A stretch of 5,333 nt of DNA from Candidatus Bipolaricaulota bacterium (GTDB lineage: Bacteria > Bipolaricaulota > Bipolaricaulia > RBG-16-55-9). The stretch is taken from positions 1-5,333 of the forward strand of contig WFPR01000034.1 of the NCBI GenBank assembly GCA_015487455.1. Reading direction: 5' to 3'. The number at the start of each line of letters is the position of its first letter. The first letter of the stretch is position 1. Below the pieces are notes generated by a model. That model saw nothing but the letters and a program-made list of their open reading frames with translations. It did not search any database and was not told the DNA's origin. A program made the position numbers and the translations under genes. Positions 4,904-5,333 of this stretch are shown here, in pieces.

Positions 4904-5333
4904 ATGACCCCTCGACAAGGGCGTCCGCTGGTCGTGCTGTTCCTGACGTTGCTCATGGTCATGATCGGCTTCGGGATCATCCTGCCGATCCTGCCCTTCT
5001 ACGCGCGGAGCCTGGGCGCGACGGCCACCCACCTGGGGCTGCTGTTCGCGACCTACTCGCTGATGCAGTTCCTGTTCGCCCCGGTGTGGGGGCGGATCTC
5101 GGATCGCGTCGGGAGGCGGCCCGTGCTGCTCGTGGGGCTCCTGGGGATGGCGGTCTCGTTCGCGCTGTTCGGGCTCGCGACGGCGCTCTGGATGCTGTTC
5201 GCGGCCCGCGTGCTCGGGGGCCTTTTGTCGTCGGCGCTCCTCCCGACGGCGATGGCCTACGTCGCCGACTCGACCGACCCCGAGGGGCGGGGCCGGGGGA
5301 TGGGGCTGCTCGGCGCGGCCATGGGCCTGGGGA
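4904..5333 (+). CDS. MFS drug-efflux-type transporter (3' truncated)
   Basis: The first 143 residues of a major facilitator superfamily permease, about 4-5 of the expected 12 helices, cut by the window end. Helix I has FGIILPILPFYARSLGA. The helix II-III loop carries motif A, GRISDRVGRRPVL (63-75, D67, R71/R72). Helix IV has FAARVLGGL with the motif B Arg (R102). AYVADSTDPEGRGRGMGLLG (118-137) is typical of the DHA1 TetA/Bmr/NorA-like proton-antiport group. The substrate cannot be told. ATG 4904 gives a standard N-terminus; the ribosome site is weak (gctaagccg upstream), and translational coupling to padR across 9 bp is likely. Co-transcription with padR from the 4252-4280 promoter is inferred. 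Confidence 0.92.
   Translation, partial: MTPRQGRPLVVLFLTLLMVMIGFGIILPILPFYARSLGATATHLGLLFATYSLMQFLFAPVWGRISDRVGRRPVLLVGLLGMAVSFALFGLATALWMLFAARVLGGLLSSALLPTAMAYVADSTDPEGRGRGMGLLGAAMGLG

Noticed and set aside
1..5333. tRNA, rRNA, CRISPR array, insertion sequence or attachment site
   Set aside because: None seen. The window is almost fully coding, no regularly spaced repeats exist, and the Tn5 mosaic end is adapter.

Overview
This window is the edge of a high-GC bacterial contig (very roughly 70 % G+C by eye, strongly G/C-biased third codon positions), probably from a shotgun or metagenome library. The first 26 bases are not genomic: they are the end of an Illumina Nextera adapter, including the 19-base Tn5 mosaic end. 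Real sequence starts at about base 27. All supported genes are on the + strand. Taxonomy cannot be fixed from this window. The CtaA has the two cysteine pairs of the Bacillus type, is linked to CtaB and a DUF420/CtaM protein, and sits behind two short subunit III genes. This suggests a high-GC aerobic bacterium from a deep Gram-positive, Chloroflexi or Deinococcus-like lineage, but that is a guess.

Region 1 (27-1925) is the distal end of a haem-copper (aa3/caa3-type) cytochrome c oxidase operon. It holds a 5'-truncated subunit III homologue (CoxO-like), a complete second subunit III (CoxP/CtaE-like), a subunit IV-like three-helix protein, and an 83-residue two-helix protein that I cannot assign. 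Subunits I and II are not visible and presumably lie off the left edge.

Region 2 (1922-4241) makes and inserts the cofactor. CtaB (haem O synthase) farnesylates protohaem, CtaA (haem A synthase) oxidises haem O to haem A, and a DUF420/CtaM-family membrane protein is probably a maturation factor. Overlapping stop/start codons (ATGA at 1674 and 1922) and short gaps indicate one transcription unit. A sigma70-like promoter candidate (TTGATT-17-CATAAT) inside the 83-aa gene could give ctaA-ctaB-ctaM their own transcription.

Region 3 (4242-5333) is a separate regulatory module. An excellent promoter (TTGACA-17-TACGAT) is followed at once by a perfect inverted repeat ATGTCG-CTGG-CGACAT. This fits the ATGT-N8-ACAT operator pattern of PadR regulators. 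Next come a two-copy 12-bp tandem repeat, a PadR-family regulator gene, and after 9 bp an MFS drug-efflux-type transporter cut by the right edge. The simplest reading is an autorepressed padR-efflux operon. A 28-codon ORF whose ATG sits on the predicted transcription start, inside the operator, may be a leaderless leader peptide overlapping padR.

The oxidase and haem genes are of known families. The less ordinary parts are the unassigned 83-aa membrane protein, the internal promoter candidate, and the compact promoter/operator/leader-ORF arrangement in front of padR.
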